Below the pieces are notes generated by a model that worked only from the letters and a program-made list of their open reading frames with translations, did no database searches and was not told the origin of the DNA. This document shows, in pieces, positions 8,495 through 17,302 of a stretch of DNA of 64,000 nucleotides; position 1 is the first letter of the stretch, and each line of letters opens with the position of its first letter. Source of the DNA: Bombilactobacillus bombi (GTDB lineage: Bacteria; Bacillota; Bacilli; Lactobacillales; Lactobacillaceae); assembly GCF_964340835.1 (NCBI RefSeq), contig NZ_OZ204251.1. The stretch is one strand, 5' to 3'. The translations under genes and the position numbers were made by a program.

Positions 8495-9369
8495 TTATTC
8501 TCATCCAATCCATGATATAAATTATAAACTTGCTGCCGAGGCAGTTGATATTGCTTAGCTATAGACTTAATAGCAGAATTAGGCTTTTGCCCACTATTAA
8601 TCTGATTTTGTATTAACTCTAACAGTTGTTGAGAACTAATAGTTTGAATTTGCTCAGTTTCTTGATAACCTTGAACAATTATGACATATTCACCCCGTGG
8701 TTGATGTTCTGTTAAATAACTTTGTACTTCACCTAAAGTCCCGCGCAAAAAAGCTTCGTGGATTTTAGTTAATTCACGTGCTAAAGTTACTTGGCGTTCG
8801 GACCCTAAATATTGAATTAAAGTAGTAATCGTTTTGCGAATGCGATAAGGTGATTCATACAAGATAAAAGTCGCTGTCAATTGTTGCAATTGTCTTAAAG
8901 CTTGTTGTTGCAACTTCAACTTCCGCGGCAAAAAACCATAAAAATAAAACGGCTGCGGTGCTATTCCTGAAGCAATTAATGCTGTCAATGCCGCATTTGG
9001 TCCTGGCAAGGGGATTACTGTGATTTGGCGCTGAATACAAGCAGCAACTAATTCTTTACCAGGATCACTAATTGATGGCATCCCCGCATCACTAACCTGA
9101 GCAATATTCATTCCTGAGTTTAACTTTTCTAATAATTCTGGAATTCGCTGTTGAGTATTATGCTCGTGAAAGCTAATTTGCTTAGTTTGAATCTGAAAGT
9201 GATTTAATAATTTTTGTGTATTTCGAGTATCTTCGGCTGCTATTAAGTCCACCGATTGTAAGGTCTGCACTGCCCGTATACTCATATCGTCTAAATTACC
9301 AATTGGCGTTGGTACTAAATATAAACACCCCAACGGCTGGTTAGTAAAGCTTTGTCTTTCTACAATCAC
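8491..9369 (-). CDS. rsmI: 16S rRNA (cytidine1402-2'-O)-methyltransferase
   Basis: The 292-residue SAM-dependent methyltransferase of the tetrapyrrole-methylase fold modifies C1402 of 16S rRNA in the decoding centre. LVPTPIGNLDDMSIRA opens the domain, and SDAGMPSISDPG with VIPLPGPNAALTAL are hallmark motifs. I chose the GTG at 9367-9369 because it overlaps the yabA stop (GTGA) with a GGGGAG site upstream; an in-frame start further upstream adds residues unlike the family. Confidence 0.92.
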   Translation of the reverse strand: MIVERQSFTNQPLGCLYLVPTPIGNLDDMSIRAVQTLQSVDLIAAEDTRNTQKLLNHFQIQTKQISFHEHNTQQRIPELLEKLNSGMNIAQVSDAGMPSISDPGKELVAACIQRQITVIPLPGPNAALTALIASGIAPQPFYFYGFLPRKLKLQQQALRQLQQLTATFILYESPYRIRKTITTLIQYLGSERQVTLARELTKIHEAFLRGTLGEVQSYLTEHQPRGEYVIIVQGYQETEQIQTISSQQLLELIQNQINSGQKPNSAIKSIAKQYQLPRQQVYNLYHGLDENK

Positions 9370-9695
9370 TTTGAATTTCGCTCCCCATAAATAACATCCA
9401 AGCAAAAAGCACATTCTTCATTGTTTTCCCGATGTGCACCATACAATACAGTACAAACATGGAATCCTTGTTCATATAATTTCTCTAAGGTTCGTCGAGC
9501 TTCAGGTAATTCGGGAGTTTTTTTGGCATCTAATTCCGCCAAGCGAGAGCGTAAGTGTTCATTTTCAATTTTTAATTCCGCATTCTCTTCTAAAACGTGA
9601 GAAATATCATCTTTCATTACCGCTAGCTCAGATGTTAAATCCTGCGCCACATCTTGCAAAGCGGCAAATTTTGCATAATAGTCTTTTTGTGCCAT
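9366..9695 (-). CDS. yabA: Replication initiation control protein YabA
   Basis: The 109-residue protein has an N-terminal coiled coil (about residues 10-55, heptads through AVMKDDISHVLEENAELKI) that forms the tetramer. A C-terminal zinc module follows (HVCTVLYG to ECAFC, about residues 80-98). In Bacillus YabA binds DnaA and DnaN to limit re-initiation. The gene lies between holB and rsmI, its conserved place in Firmicutes. Confidence 0.93.
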   Translation of the reverse strand: MAQKDYYAKFAALQDVAQDLTSELAVMKDDISHVLEENAELKIENEHLRSRLAELDAKKTPELPEARRTLEKLYEQGFHVCTVLYGAHRENNEECAFCLDVIYGERNSK

Positions 9696-9697
9696 TG

Positions 9698-10627
9698 TTA
9701 ACTTCCTTTGATAATTGAATCAGCTATTAAAGCTAGCTGTTCCAAACTATTTTCAAAACTGACATTGGCTTGCCATAACTTTTGTGCATGTAGAAATTGT
9801 TCAACTAGCCGCCGACTCTGGTGCCAAGTTGATTGTTGAGCTTGCTGTTGTAAATACTGAGAAAAGTACCATTCTAACAAACTCAAAAAAATTTGTTGTT
9901 GAATCCGATTTTCAATTACGGGCAAAATAGAAGCTGCCACTGCAATAAATGCTTGTTGTGGATTAGTAATCAACAACTTGAACCAAGACTGCGCTTGGGT
10001 TTTTAATTTAGTAAAATGTTCTGCATCTTCAGCAGCTACCAAATTTTCCAAATGTGCCTTATGAATTAAATCAATATCGGGCTGCGAGTAACCTTGACTG
10101 TGCAATTTTTGTGTTAATTGCTCATCTTGCCCAGCTGCTAATTGAATAATTTGAACACGTGATAAAATTGTCGGTAAAAAATTATTGGTTGAATTGGCTA
10201 ATAAAATTGTGGTTATTGCTCCTGCAGGCTCTTCTAAAAATTTTAACAAGCTGTTTTCAGCAGCCACTGTTAACTTCTCAGCACCCATGATTACACAAGC
10301 TCGATGAGCACTTTCTACACCTGTTTGCCCCATTTCTAGCTTGACACTTCGAATTTCGTCCACACCAATACTTTGCTTGTCGCTTTGGACTAATACCACA
10401 TCCGGAAAATCATGTTGGGCAATCCTGCGACAATAATCACATTGCAGGCATGGATAACCGGCTTGAGAATTTTGGCAAAACAATGCCTGGCAAAACCATA
10501 ATCCTAATTCATTAGTTTGAATTTGATTAGCACCCACAAAAAGATAAGAATGTGATACTCGCTGCGCAACAATCGTTTGTGCTAGTTCTTTAGTAATCTG
10601 TGCTTGTGTCGATACAATTGCTGTCAT
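9698..10627 (-). CDS. holB: DNA polymerase III subunit delta'
   Basis: The 309-residue clamp-loader subunit has the AAA+ fold without a functional P-loop (SYLFVGANQIQTNE), a zinc module (CQNSQAGYPCLQCDYC, about residues 51-66) and the sensor region EKLTVAAENSLLKFLEEP. It works in the cytoplasmic clamp-loader complex with the dnaX product encoded at 14.8-16.5 kb. The start meets the end of darA, so the genes are co-translated. Confidence 0.93.
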   Translation of the reverse strand: MTAIVSTQAQITKELAQTIVAQRVSHSYLFVGANQIQTNELGLWFCQALFCQNSQAGYPCLQCDYCRRIAQHDFPDVVLVQSDKQSIGVDEIRSVKLEMGQTGVESAHRACVIMGAEKLTVAAENSLLKFLEEPAGAITTILLANSTNNFLPTILSRVQIIQLAAGQDEQLTQKLHSQGYSQPDIDLIHKAHLENLVAAEDAEHFTKLKTQAQSWFKLLITNPQQAFIAVAASILPVIENRIQQQIFLSLLEWYFSQYLQQQAQQSTWHQSRRLVEQFLHAQKLWQANVSFENSLEQLALIADSIIKGS

Positions 10628-10953
10628 TAAAACCGAACCATCTTTTCTAAAGGTGCAATCAAAACAGTCGCTCCACCAACAACTACTTCAATCGGATGAT
10701 TAGGCATTTCACCTAACATATTAGTCGCCATTGAACTAGTCGAAAATTCTTTACGTGTATGCGAATGTTCCTTAATAATAGTCAACACGTCATCTACTTG
10801 TTCATCTTCAATCCCTAATATGAGCGTCGAATTCCCGCTTTTTAAAAACCCGCCCGTGGTTGCTAAACGTGTTGAGCGAAATTGGGCTTTATTTAACGCC
10901 CTCGTTAGCTTATTGCAATCTTTATCTTGTACAAACGCAATCACTAGTTTCAT
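10627..10953 (-). CDS. darA: Cyclic-di-AMP receptor protein (PII-like)
   Basis: The 108-residue protein of the DarA/PstA (YaaQ) family is a PII-like trimer that binds c-di-AMP. MKLVIAFVQDKDCNKL and LATTGGFLKSGNSTLILG are characteristic, and the length is normal. It sits between tmk and holB as in most Firmicutes. A Kup potassium transporter, a known class of c-di-AMP target in lactic acid bacteria, is encoded at 39.7 kb; a link between the two here is inference. Confidence 0.92.
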   Translation of the reverse strand: MKLVIAFVQDKDCNKLTRALNKAQFRSTRLATTGGFLKSGNSTLILGIEDEQVDDVLTIIKEHSHTRKEFSTSSMATNMLGEMPNHPIEVVVGGATVLIAPLEKMVRF

Positions 10954-10955
10954 GA

Positions 10956-11594
10956 TTATTCTCCTAATTTAAACCTTTGCTTAATAATTCGCAAACATTC
11001 ATCTTTTACTTGAGTCGGATCTTGTTGTGCATCAATGCTTACTATTCTTTGTGGAAATTGTTGCACTAATTGTTGATAAGCATCAGCCACTCGTTGATGA
11101 AAAACAAGTGTCTCTTTTTCCAAACGATCCACAGCTTGTGCCCGTGCTTGATTAATCCTTTGCAACCCAACTTTTGGAGGTACATCAAAATACAAAGTCA
11201 ATTGGGGCAACAAATTATCAGTAGCAAATAAATTTAAATCCCAAATCTGCTTCATTCCAATTTCGCGTCCAGCCCCTTGATATGCTACGGAACTATCCAC
11301 GTAACGATCACTAATCACAATCTTATTAGCGGCTAAGGCTGGCAAAATGACATCTACTAAGTGTTGGCGTCGTTGAGCGGCATATAAAAGTGCTTCTGTC
11401 CGACTATCCATACTAGTATTATCTACATTTAAAATAACTTGACGTATCTGCTCAGAAATTGAACTTCCTCCAGGTTCACGAGTTAAAATTACTTCTTTTT
11501 GGGATAATTGTTGTAATTGTGGGACTAACTTAGCAGCTGTTGTCGATTTACCGGAACCATCAGGTCCTTCTAAAGAAATAAAAATACCAGACAC
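10956..11594 (-). CDS. tmk: Thymidylate kinase
   Basis: The 212-residue enzyme phosphorylates dTMP to dTDP. The P-loop GPDGSGKST (residues 10-18), the TREPGGS motif that carries the catalytic Arg, and DRYVDSSVAYQG are all present. It is the first gene of the operon tmk-darA-holB-yabA-rsmI-thioesterase, all on the minus strand with gaps of three bases or less, or overlaps. Confidence 0.95.
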   Translation of the reverse strand: MSGIFISLEGPDGSGKSTTAAKLVPQLQQLSQKEVILTREPGGSSISEQIRQVILNVDNTSMDSRTEALLYAAQRRQHLVDVILPALAANKIVISDRYVDSSVAYQGAGREIGMKQIWDLNLFATDNLLPQLTLYFDVPPKVGLQRINQARAQAVDRLEKETLVFHQRVADAYQQLVQQFPQRIVSIDAQQDPTQVKDECLRIIKQRFKLGE

Positions 11595-11687
11595 ATCAAT
11601 GCCTACTTTCTAATTGAAATTTTAGTAAAAATTATGCAGCTTTTGATTTTAATTTACAAGTAAAGCCTCCTCTTAATTGTACTAAAA

Positions 11688-11711
11688 AAGCGACTTTAAA
11701 ACAGGCCGCTT
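11688..11711 (-). terminator. Terminator downstream of gpsA (minus strand)
   Basis: A 7-bp stem (AAGCGGC with GTCGCTT, one G-T pair) is followed by six T on the minus strand. It lies between a plus-strand gene and tmk, so it would stop transcripts running from gpsA antisense through 11795-12070 before they reach tmk. Confidence 0.55.
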
Positions 11712-11794
11712 CGAAAAATATTTAGAATTATTAAAGTTATCTTGTTTGCTCTGAAACCCGTATCATCCATTACAATTCAGTTGAGGTGGTAATG

Positions 11795-12070
11795 ATGAAC
11801 ACATATTTTGCAATTATCTTTCATAATCAGACGCAATATGGCTATGCAAATATTAAAATTACCAACCAGCTATTATCACTCAAACAATATTTAGGTTTTC
11901 GGTGGAAACGTCCCATTCAAATTGATTTGTCCCAGATTGACCAAATAGAATCAAGAAATTTTTTAGGAGCTACTACTATTAACTTAAAATATCAAGACAA
12001 GACCTACATTTTATTTGAAAATGGTCTCGGTGTAAAAGAATATTTAACAGATAAACTATTAAAAACTTAA
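11795..12070 (+). CDS. Small hypothetical protein, possible PH/GRAM-like fold
   Basis: The 91-residue protein has no recognised motif. Alternating hydrophobic strands with a pattern like AYIKITNQLLSL, IQIDLSQIDQIESR and INLKYQDKTYILFENG resemble the small PH-like proteins of lactobacilli, but this is a weak call. Of two adjacent ATG codons the second (11795) is better spaced from AGGTGG at 11784-11789. It is the only plus-strand gene between tmk and rpiA's neighbourhood apart from 7056 and the 18-24 kb block, and its last four bases overlap the end of gpsA on the other strand. Confidence 0.6.
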   Translation: MNTYFAIIFHNQTQYGYANIKITNQLLSLKQYLGFRWKRPIQIDLSQIDQIESRNFLGATTINLKYQDKTYILFENGLGVKEYLTDKLLKT

Positions 12071-13083
12071 TATATTTCAGATTTTCCTTCACGTCGCATT
12101 AATTCAACTGCTTCTGATTTAATATCAGCATGCTCATACAAAACGTGATAAATAGCTTCTGTAATCGGCATTTCAATATGCTGCTGATGAGCCAATTCAT
12201 AGGCCGATTGGCAAGTTTTAACGCCTTCAATGACCATTCCCATATTTGCTACAACGTCAGCTAATTTTTTACCTTGACCTAGTTGATTACCTGCACGCCA
12301 ATTGCGCGAATACACACTTGTACAAGTAACAATTAAATCCCCAACACCTGACAAACCAATAAAGGTTAACGGCTGAGCACCTAAAGCTACTCCCAGACGT
12401 GAAATTTCAGCCAAACCACGAGTCATGAGTGCAGCTTTGGCATCGTCACCATAACCCAAGCCATGTAAGGCCCCAGCACCTAAGGCAATAATATTTTTAA
12501 ATGCTGCCCCTAATTCCACTCCGATTAAATCAGTATTTGTATAAACTCGAAAATAGTCATTCATAAATAACTGTTGAACTTGTTGAGCCGCAGCCAGATC
12601 CGTACTAGCAGCAGTAATCAAAGTTATATCTTTTTTGGCAACTTCTTCAGCATGACTAGGACCAGAAAGAGCCACAATCCCACTTCGACAATCAAAAGGA
12701 ATCACGAATGTTAAAATTTCTGAAATTCTTAAATGAGTTTTTTGTTCTAAGCCTTTGCTGGCATGCACAATCAAAGGATGCTGATGCAACTCTTGTAAAA
12801 TCGGAACTACTTGTTGGGCAACTGAACGTATAGCTGATGTTGGCACTGTAAACAAGACTACATCTGCTTGGCGTAAAGTTTCCATCAAATCTGTCGTTGC
12901 TTGTAATTGAGAAGGATATTGATAATTATTCAAGTAGTGCTGGTTAGTATGATGTTGGTTCATTTCATCAGCTTGCTCTTGATGACGAGTCCACAAACAA
13001 ACTTTATGTCCATTTTGAACTAAAACACTAGCTAACACACTTCCCCAAGAACCGGCACCTAAAACCGCAATTTTATTCGTCAT
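12067..13083 (-). CDS. gpsA: Glycerol-3-phosphate dehydrogenase [NAD(P)+]
   Basis: The 338-residue enzyme reduces dihydroxyacetone phosphate to sn-glycerol 3-phosphate, the backbone of phospholipids and teichoic acids. The Rossmann motif GAGSWGS (residues 8-14), the catalytic region VELGAAFKNIIALGAG with its Lys, and GLAEISRLG are present at normal spacing. It ends tail-to-tail with the small gene at 11795-12070, overlapping by four bases. Confidence 0.95.
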   Translation of the reverse strand: MTNKIAVLGAGSWGSVLASVLVQNGHKVCLWTRHQEQADEMNQHHTNQHYLNNYQYPSQLQATTDLMETLRQADVVLFTVPTSAIRSVAQQVVPILQELHQHPLIVHASKGLEQKTHLRISEILTFVIPFDCRSGIVALSGPSHAEEVAKKDITLITAASTDLAAAQQVQQLFMNDYFRVYTNTDLIGVELGAAFKNIIALGAGALHGLGYGDDAKAALMTRGLAEISRLGVALGAQPLTFIGLSGVGDLIVTCTSVYSRNWRAGNQLGQGKKLADVVANMGMVIEGVKTCQSAYELAHQQHIEMPITEAIYHVLYEHADIKSEAVELMRREGKSEIY

Positions 13084-13224
13084 AATACTCCTTTGCAGAT
13101 TGCTTAAAATCTATCAATAAAAATATTTCATTGAGATGATTATAACATGAAATAATTTATTGCTGGCTAATTATTGTAATAATTTCTACCCTTATCTGAA
13201 TCAAATCATCATAATACCCATGCA

Positions 13225-13791
13225 TTAATCAGAGCGAAAACATCCCAGTTCATGATCATTCACGATTCCACTAGCTTGTAGAAAAGAATAAATTGTAACC
13301 GGACCGATGAATTGAAAATGCCGTTGTCGTAAATTTTGACTAATAACAACTGCTAATGAATCAAATTTAGGAATCTCAAAATAGTGTGCATAATGATGTT
13401 TAATCACATGATAACCTGTAAAAGACCAAATATATTCGCTAAATTGGTTGTCGGGAAAATCATTAACAATTACTTGGGCATTATTGATAGTTGCTAAAAT
13501 CTTACGCCGATTACGTACAATATCAGCATTATTCATTAGGTTCTCGATATCTTTCTGATTAAAATTAGCTACTTGAGCTGCTGAAAATTGTGCAAATGCC
13601 CGTCGAAAATGGTCGCGTTTATTTAAAATGATTTGCCAACTGAGTCCACTTTGAAATATTTCTAAAGTTAGTAATTCAAATAATGCTTGCGTGGAAGTAG
13701 TCGGTGTTCCCCATTCCAAGTCATGATAAGTTTGCATTAATTGATTGTCAGAGGGCACCCATTGACAACGGGTTTTGGTTGATTCAATCAT
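13225..13791 (-). CDS. tag: DNA-3-methyladenine glycosylase I
   Basis: The 188-residue base-excision repair enzyme removes 3-methyladenine from DNA. CQWVPSDNQLMQTYHDLEWG at the N-terminus carries the Cys and His zinc ligands typical of Tag; FQSGLSWQIILNKRDHFRRAF forms the base pocket and helix, and the C-terminal NDHELGCFR carries the remaining ligands. It stands alone between the recR terminator and gpsA. Confidence 0.93.
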   Translation of the reverse strand: MIESTKTRCQWVPSDNQLMQTYHDLEWGTPTTSTQALFELLTLEIFQSGLSWQIILNKRDHFRRAFAQFSAAQVANFNQKDIENLMNNADIVRNRRKILATINNAQVIVNDFPDNQFSEYIWSFTGYHVIKHHYAHYFEIPKFDSLAVVISQNLRQRHFQFIGPVTIYSFLQASGIVNDHELGCFRSD

Positions 13792-13810
13792 AATATTTCC
13801 TCAAATATTA

Positions 13811-13846
13811 AAAAGGACTGCAACAAGATTAACTTGCTGCAATCCT
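13811..13846 (-). terminator. Terminator of the dnaX-ybaB-recR operon
   Basis: A 14-bp stem with two G-T or mismatched positions (AGGATTGCAGCAAG with CTTGTTGCAGTCCT on the minus strand) is followed by TTTTAA, eleven bases after the recR stop. Confidence 0.75.
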
Positions 13847-13857
13847 CTTTGATTTTC

Positions 13858-14457
13858 TTAAATTTGCTGACGACCTTCGACAGCACGCTGGAGAGTCATT
13901 TGATCAGCATATTCGATATCAGCACCCACAGCCAATCCATGAGCTAGTCGCGTTACTTTAATTTGCGCTGGTTTAATCAGTTTAGCCAAATACATAGCAG
14001 TAGCTTCTCCTTCAGGAGTAGCGTTCGTCGCTACAATTACTTCTTTCACTTGTGAGTTATCCTTTAAGCGATGCAACAAATGCTTAATATTTAAATCATC
14101 AGGGCCAACGCCATTGACTGGCGACAATACCCCACCTAAAACTTGATATAATCCCTGATAACCATGCATATTTTCCATTGCCATAATATCTTTTGGTTGC
14201 TCCACAACCAGGATTTGCTCAGAGTTACGATGAGGATTACTGCAAATTTCACAAGGATTGGTATCCGTAATGTTGCCACAAATTGAACAATATTGTAATT
14301 GGGTTTTAACGGCTTTTAAGCTGCTGGCAAATTCTTGAACATCTTCATCATCCATATCAATTGTAAAAAATGCTAATCGAACTGCAGTTTTTTCACCAAT
14401 CCCAGGTAATTTCATATATGAATCAATTAAATTAGCTACTGGTTTAGGATATTGCAT
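13858..14457 (-). CDS. recR: Recombination mediator protein RecR
   Basis: The 199-residue RecR has a helix-hairpin-helix (LPGIGEKTAVRLAF, residues 14-27), a four-Cys zinc finger (CSICGNITDTNPCEIC, about 57-72) and a TOPRIM domain (ILVVEQPKDIMAME). It works with RecO and RecF to load RecA at gaps. It is the last gene of dnaX-ybaB-recR, the standard Firmicutes arrangement. Confidence 0.96.
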   Translation of the reverse strand: MQYPKPVANLIDSYMKLPGIGEKTAVRLAFFTIDMDDEDVQEFASSLKAVKTQLQYCSICGNITDTNPCEICSNPHRNSEQILVVEQPKDIMAMENMHGYQGLYQVLGGVLSPVNGVGPDDLNIKHLLHRLKDNSQVKEVIVATNATPEGEATAMYLAKLIKPAQIKVTRLAHGLAVGADIEYADQMTLQRAVEGRQQI

Positions 14458-14468
14458 TTAATTACCTC

Positions 14469-14777
14469 TTATAATTTTGGAGTATATTGACCTAACGTTT
14501 GTTGAGTTTGCTGCGCAATTTTGTCCATTGCATCATTAACAGCCATAATGATTAAATCTTGTAGCATTTCCGGATCATCTGGATCAATTGCTGCTGGTTT
14601 GATTTGGATATCTTTTAATTGATAATTACCGGTAAAGACGACTTTTACCATTTCATCGGCGGAATTGCCAATAAATTCAGTTTCATTTAATTGATCTTGC
14701 GCTTGTGACATTTGTTTTTGTAATTTTTGTGCTTGTTTGAGCATATTTTGCATATTACCAGGCATTTGTGCTTTCAT
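14469..14777 (-). CDS. YbaB/EbfC family nucleoid-associated protein
   Basis: The 102-residue protein of the YbaB/EbfC family forms dimers that bind DNA. The Met/Gln-rich N-terminus (MPGNMQNMLKQAQKLQKQM) and the VKVVFTGNYQLKDI strand are typical, and the position between dnaX and recR is conserved. The gaps are 10 and 11 bases, so the three genes are probably one transcript. Confidence 0.93.
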   Translation of the reverse strand: MKAQMPGNMQNMLKQAQKLQKQMSQAQDQLNETEFIGNSADEMVKVVFTGNYQLKDIQIKPAAIDPDDPEMLQDLIIMAVNDAMDKIAQQTQQTLGQYTPKL

Positions 14778-14787
14778 AACTTACTCC

Positions 14788-16488
14788 TTAATCATCTTTC
14801 AATTCTATCAAATCTGGATCAAATAACTTTTTTGCTTCTGCTACTGCAGGATTTTGTGTTGAAGCAGATTTTGCTTCCGAATGTTGAGCAGTAATATTAT
14901 GATTTTGTAAAAAGTTTTGCCGAATTTGCGGCCAATCTTCCGCAGCAACAATCACAACATCAGCATCATTTTTAAGCAACTTGTCTATGTTATCTTTCAA
15001 CATATCCAACATTTCTTGGTTGCTCATTACCCGCTCAAACCACATCGCATAATCAAAAGCTACTACGATACCCTCATTACTGGCAGCCACTGGTTTGGAA
15101 ACTTTCATAACTGCTTTTTGAGTGACATTAAGCATACTCATCAGATCTGGCCAAATCTCACGGACTTGATTTAAGTCTTGGCGGGTTGCATTAGCTAAAA
15201 TTTGATTAATTTTTTGTTGATCAACATGAATTTTTTTAGTACCAGGTTTTTGATGTTTAACCGGTGTTGTTTGTTTTTTGGTTGCTGTTTTAGATTGTGT
15301 ATTGTTATTAAACTTTTGCAATTGTGCCTTAAGAGAATCAATTTCTTGTTGCATAGATTGCAATTGACTATTATCAACAGTATTCGCAGCTACTGGTTGC
15401 TTTGACATAATTTCACAAAGTTTAACAGTTAATACTTCTAAATAAATCGTGGCATGGGTTGCATTGTGTAAATCTTGCTGCGTTTTAGAGGCGGCATCAA
15501 TCATTTTATATAATTGGTCTTGACTAAATTGATCTTTAGCCTCCAAAACAGTAGTTGCCACTAACGAACGATCAAATTCATCCAGAAGCTGTTCATCAGT
15601 TTTAACAAGCAATAAATCGCGACATACTTCAATAATCGAATCCGTCAGTCGCATGGCGGAACGTCCACTAGTCAATAACTGATGTAAATTGTCTAAAGCT
15701 TGAGCAGCATCATGCTTGATAACTGCTTGTAAATAGTCTTCAAGTTGTTGTTTATCCAATGCTCCAGTTACTTGCAAGGCATTATTTAAAGTGAGCTGAT
15801 CATTATTTAGCGATAGTGCTTGATCTAAAATACTTAACGCATCCCGCATTCCACCTTCGGCAGCTTGAGCAATTAAGCGCAATCCCTCTTCATCATAAGA
15901 AAGGTCTTTATCTTGAAGAATATACTCAAGCCGCTTCAAAATATCGCTGGCTTCAATTCTTCGAAAGTCAAACCGTTGTGTCCGGGAAATAATAGTTGCC
16001 GGAATTTTTTGCGGTTCTGTAGTTGCTAAAATAAATATCACTTTAGCTGGCGGTTCTTCTAACGTCTTCAACAAAGCATTAAAAGCACCCGTCGAAAGCA
16101 TATGAACTTCATCAATAATATAAACTTTATATTCAGCACGGGTTGGTGCATACTTCACTTTATCACGAATATCACGAATTTGTTCAACTCCATTGTTAGA
16201 AGCAGCATCAATTTCAATTACATCATTTAAACTACCTTCAGTAATTGCCTGACAAATTTCACATTGATTACAAGGCTCACCATTTTGCGGATTTAAACAA
16301 TTCACAGCTTTAGCTAAAATTTTGGAACAAGAAGTTTTTCCAGTACCTCGCGGACCAGTAAATAAATAAGCGTGACTTACTTGCTTAGTTGACACAGCAT
16401 TACGTAAAGTAGTTGTAATTGCTTCTTGACCGACAACATCACCAAAAGTCTGCGGCCGCCATACACGGTAAAGAGCTTGATAAGCCAT
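14788..16488 (-). CDS. dnaX: DNA polymerase III subunit gamma/tau
   Basis: The 566-residue clamp-loader ATPase has Walker A GPRGTGKTS (about residues 45-53), a zinc module (CLNPQNGEPCNQCEICQ), the Walker B region IDEVHML and sensor 1 LATTEP. The C-terminal third is a low-complexity Lys/Gln/Thr linker and a tau-specific tail. I chose the ATG at 16486-16488 with AAAGGAG upstream; a longer version adds 17 residues unlike the family. A run of seven A codes for Thr-Lys-Lys near residue 418, where a one-base backward slip would end translation within a few codons. Confidence 0.95.
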   Translation of the reverse strand: MAYQALYRVWRPQTFGDVVGQEAITTTLRNAVSTKQVSHAYLFTGPRGTGKTSCSKILAKAVNCLNPQNGEPCNQCEICQAITEGSLNDVIEIDAASNNGVEQIRDIRDKVKYAPTRAEYKVYIIDEVHMLSTGAFNALLKTLEEPPAKVIFILATTEPQKIPATIISRTQRFDFRRIEASDILKRLEYILQDKDLSYDEEGLRLIAQAAEGGMRDALSILDQALSLNNDQLTLNNALQVTGALDKQQLEDYLQAVIKHDAAQALDNLHQLLTSGRSAMRLTDSIIEVCRDLLLVKTDEQLLDEFDRSLVATTVLEAKDQFSQDQLYKMIDAASKTQQDLHNATHATIYLEVLTVKLCEIMSKQPVAANTVDNSQLQSMQQEIDSLKAQLQKFNNNTQSKTATKKQTTPVKHQKPGTKKIHVDQQKINQILANATRQDLNQVREIWPDLMSMLNVTQKAVMKVSKPVAASNEGIVVAFDYAMWFERVMSNQEMLDMLKDNIDKLLKNDADVVIVAAEDWPQIRQNFLQNHNITAQHSEAKSASTQNPAVAEAKKLFDPDLIELKDD

Positions 16489-16564
16489 TAAAAACTCCTT
16501 TCCCAAAATTGATACTTCTATTCTAATCCAAAGCGACAATTATGGTCAAAAATTTATCATTATA

Positions 16565-16595
16565 ATAAAAAACTCCTAGCTAAAAAGCTAAGAGT
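16565..16595 (-). terminator. Terminator of the SRP RNA gene
   Basis: ACTCTTAGC pairs with GCTAGGAGT on the minus strand and is followed by TTTTTTA. It lies just downstream of the SRP RNA. Confidence 0.8.
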
Positions 16596-16612
16596 ATAAA
16601 AAGTCATATCAA

Positions 16613-16701
16613 AAGGCACATGACGGAATCCTACTTAGTGCTGCTTTCTTCCGAACCTGACACGATTCGTAAGCCCACCATTGCCTCTGGCCTTACGGCA
16701 A
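16613..16701 (-). ncRNA. ffs: Signal recognition particle RNA (small bacterial type)
   Basis: The minus strand carries the invariant apical part of SRP RNA: GTCAGGTTCGGAAGAAAGCA with the tetraloop and the Ffh-binding internal loops, flanked by arms that pair (TTGCCGTAAGG side with the CCGTCATGTGCC side). It is the short 4.5S-like form of about 90 nucleotides. It lies between tadA and dnaX, a usual place in lactobacilli. The exact ends are estimated from pairing. Confidence 0.9.
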
Positions 16702-16798
16702 TAATAATATTAACCTATTTCTTCGTTTTTTGCAATAGTTAAGCTAACCTTTTAACCAGTTATTTAGCCTTCAATATATTTAGCACCATGCCAGAATA

Positions 16799-17302
16799 TT
16801 ATGAATGTTTTCGATTAAGACGAATTGTGTGGAAGAAATCCGTCAACAAAGTTCCACATTCAGCAGCTAATACCCCGCCTTGAAAATCAGGATGGTGATT
16901 ATAATCTAAGGTAAATAAATTAGTTAACGAACCGACTGAACCTGCTTTAGGATCACTTGCTCCAAAGATGACATCAGCAATTCGACTATTAATAATCGCT
17001 CCTGCACACATTGCACAAGGTTCTAAAGTTACAAATAAGGAATGATGCTCCAACCGCCAGCTGCCAACTGATTTACAAGCTGCCTCGATCGCCAAAATTT
17101 CTGCATGCGCAGTTGCACGCTGCTGAACTTCCCGTTGATTAAATCCGGTAGCAATTATTTCTTTCGTTTGATTATCAACAATAATAGCCCCAATTGGTAC
17201 TTCATCATCAATTAAAGCCTTTTGAGCAATTTTAATTGTAGAGTGCATATAATTTTTTAAATCTTGTGCGGTATATAATTCTTTAATTGTTGGTTTTAAC
17301 AC
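16799..17302 (-). CDS. tadA: tRNA-specific adenosine deaminase
   Basis: The 167-residue zinc deaminase converts A34 to inosine in tRNA-Arg(ACG). ATAHAEILAIE carries the zinc His and catalytic Glu, and LEPCAMCAGAI the two zinc Cys. The start lies inside the end of the upstream methyltransferase gene (20 bases overlap); the ATG of MHSTIKIAQ is a shorter alternative, but it would cut the first helix. Confidence 0.93.
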   Translation of the reverse strand: MLKPTIKELYTAQDLKNYMHSTIKIAQKALIDDEVPIGAIIVDNQTKEIIATGFNQREVQQRATAHAEILAIEAACKSVGSWRLEHHSLFVTLEPCAMCAGAIINSRIADVIFGASDPKAGSVGSLTNLFTLDYNHHPDFQGGVLAAECGTLLTDFFHTIRLNRKHS

